A DNA stretch of 5,105 bases from Lentimicrobiaceae bacterium (GTDB lineage: Bacteria > Bacteroidota > Bacteroidia > Bacteroidales > JAGONC01), in assembly GCA_030621075.1 (NCBI GenBank), contig JAUXII010000112.1, positions 1 to 5,105 on the forward strand, written 5' to 3'. Position numbers and translations under genes: made by a program. Shown one piece after another: positions 5,071-5,105 of the stretch (the first letter of the stretch is position 1; every line of letters begins with the position of its first letter). The notes under the pieces were generated by a model. It did no database searches. It was not told the DNA's origin and was given only the letters and a program-made list of their open reading frames with translations.

Positions 5071-5105
5071 ATGAAAAAACCAAAGAATTTTGATTTAGAG
5101 GATCG
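5071..5105 (+). CDS. Start of a four-helix-bundle (S23/TIGR02436-type) protein, cut by the right edge
   Basis: Eleven codons plus two bases are visible. They read MKKPKNFDLED, and the final CG must encode Arg. FDLEDR near the N terminus is a hallmark of the small (about 115-130 residue) four-helix-bundle proteins. These are related to the protein encoded in intervening sequences of some bacterial 23S rRNA genes and are common in Bacteroidota. Their role is not established. No convincing promoter box is seen upstream: TAAATTG at 5056-5062 lacks one T of the consensus. The call rests on a dozen residues, so it is only probable. Confidence 0.55.
   Translation, partial: MKKPKNFDLED

Overview
The window looks like chromosomal DNA from a member of the Bacteroidota, probably an uncultured Bacteroidales/Marinilabiliales-type organism. 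It is AT-rich and ordinary in gene content. The lineage call rests on the close resemblance of the two-component pair to RprX/RprY of Bacteroides, on promoter-like boxes of the Bacteroidota form TAnnTTTG, on a Bacteroidota-style cytidylate-kinase-like protein, on the near absence of Shine-Dalgarno sequences, and on a C/T-rich palindromic intergenic repeat of a kind common in this phylum.

Left part (1-1969, minus strand): pgi encodes a short bacterial-type glucose-6-phosphate isomerase. It is followed after 47 bases by a cytidylate-kinase-like gene that runs off the left edge. A good promoter (TATATTTG with a TTTG upstream element) lies just before pgi, so the two probably form one operon.

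Divergent spacer (1886-2262): this 377-base gap holds the pgi promoter, a palindromic repeat, a small GC hairpin, a strong terminator-like hairpin with T-runs on both strands, an isolated minus-strand TATCTTTG box, phased GTTAA repeats, and the TATTTTTG box of the kinase gene. A minus-strand transcript from the isolated box to the terminator would be about 110-115 nt with no ATG, so it is a candidate small RNA or leader.

Middle (2263-4562, plus strand): a membrane histidine kinase (RprX-like, no HAMP domain) and its OmpR-family response regulator (RprY-like) are separated by 92 bases. Together they form a complete two-component system: the kinase senses at the envelope, phosphorylates Asp55 of the regulator, and the regulator binds DNA. 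The phased GTTAA repeats upstream of the kinase are a plausible autoregulatory site.

Right part (4563-5105): an 11-bp perfect hairpin is followed by a T-run only on the minus strand. A 57-codon minus-strand ORF for a single-pass membrane peptide lies just upstream of that terminator. An AT-rich stretch of short reiterated motifs follows, and the first 11 codons of a probable four-helix-bundle (S23/TIGR02436-type) protein are cut by the right edge. The most useful non-obvious items are the candidate small RNA, the phased repeats and the small membrane protein. I see no CRISPR array, transposase, tRNA or rRNA.
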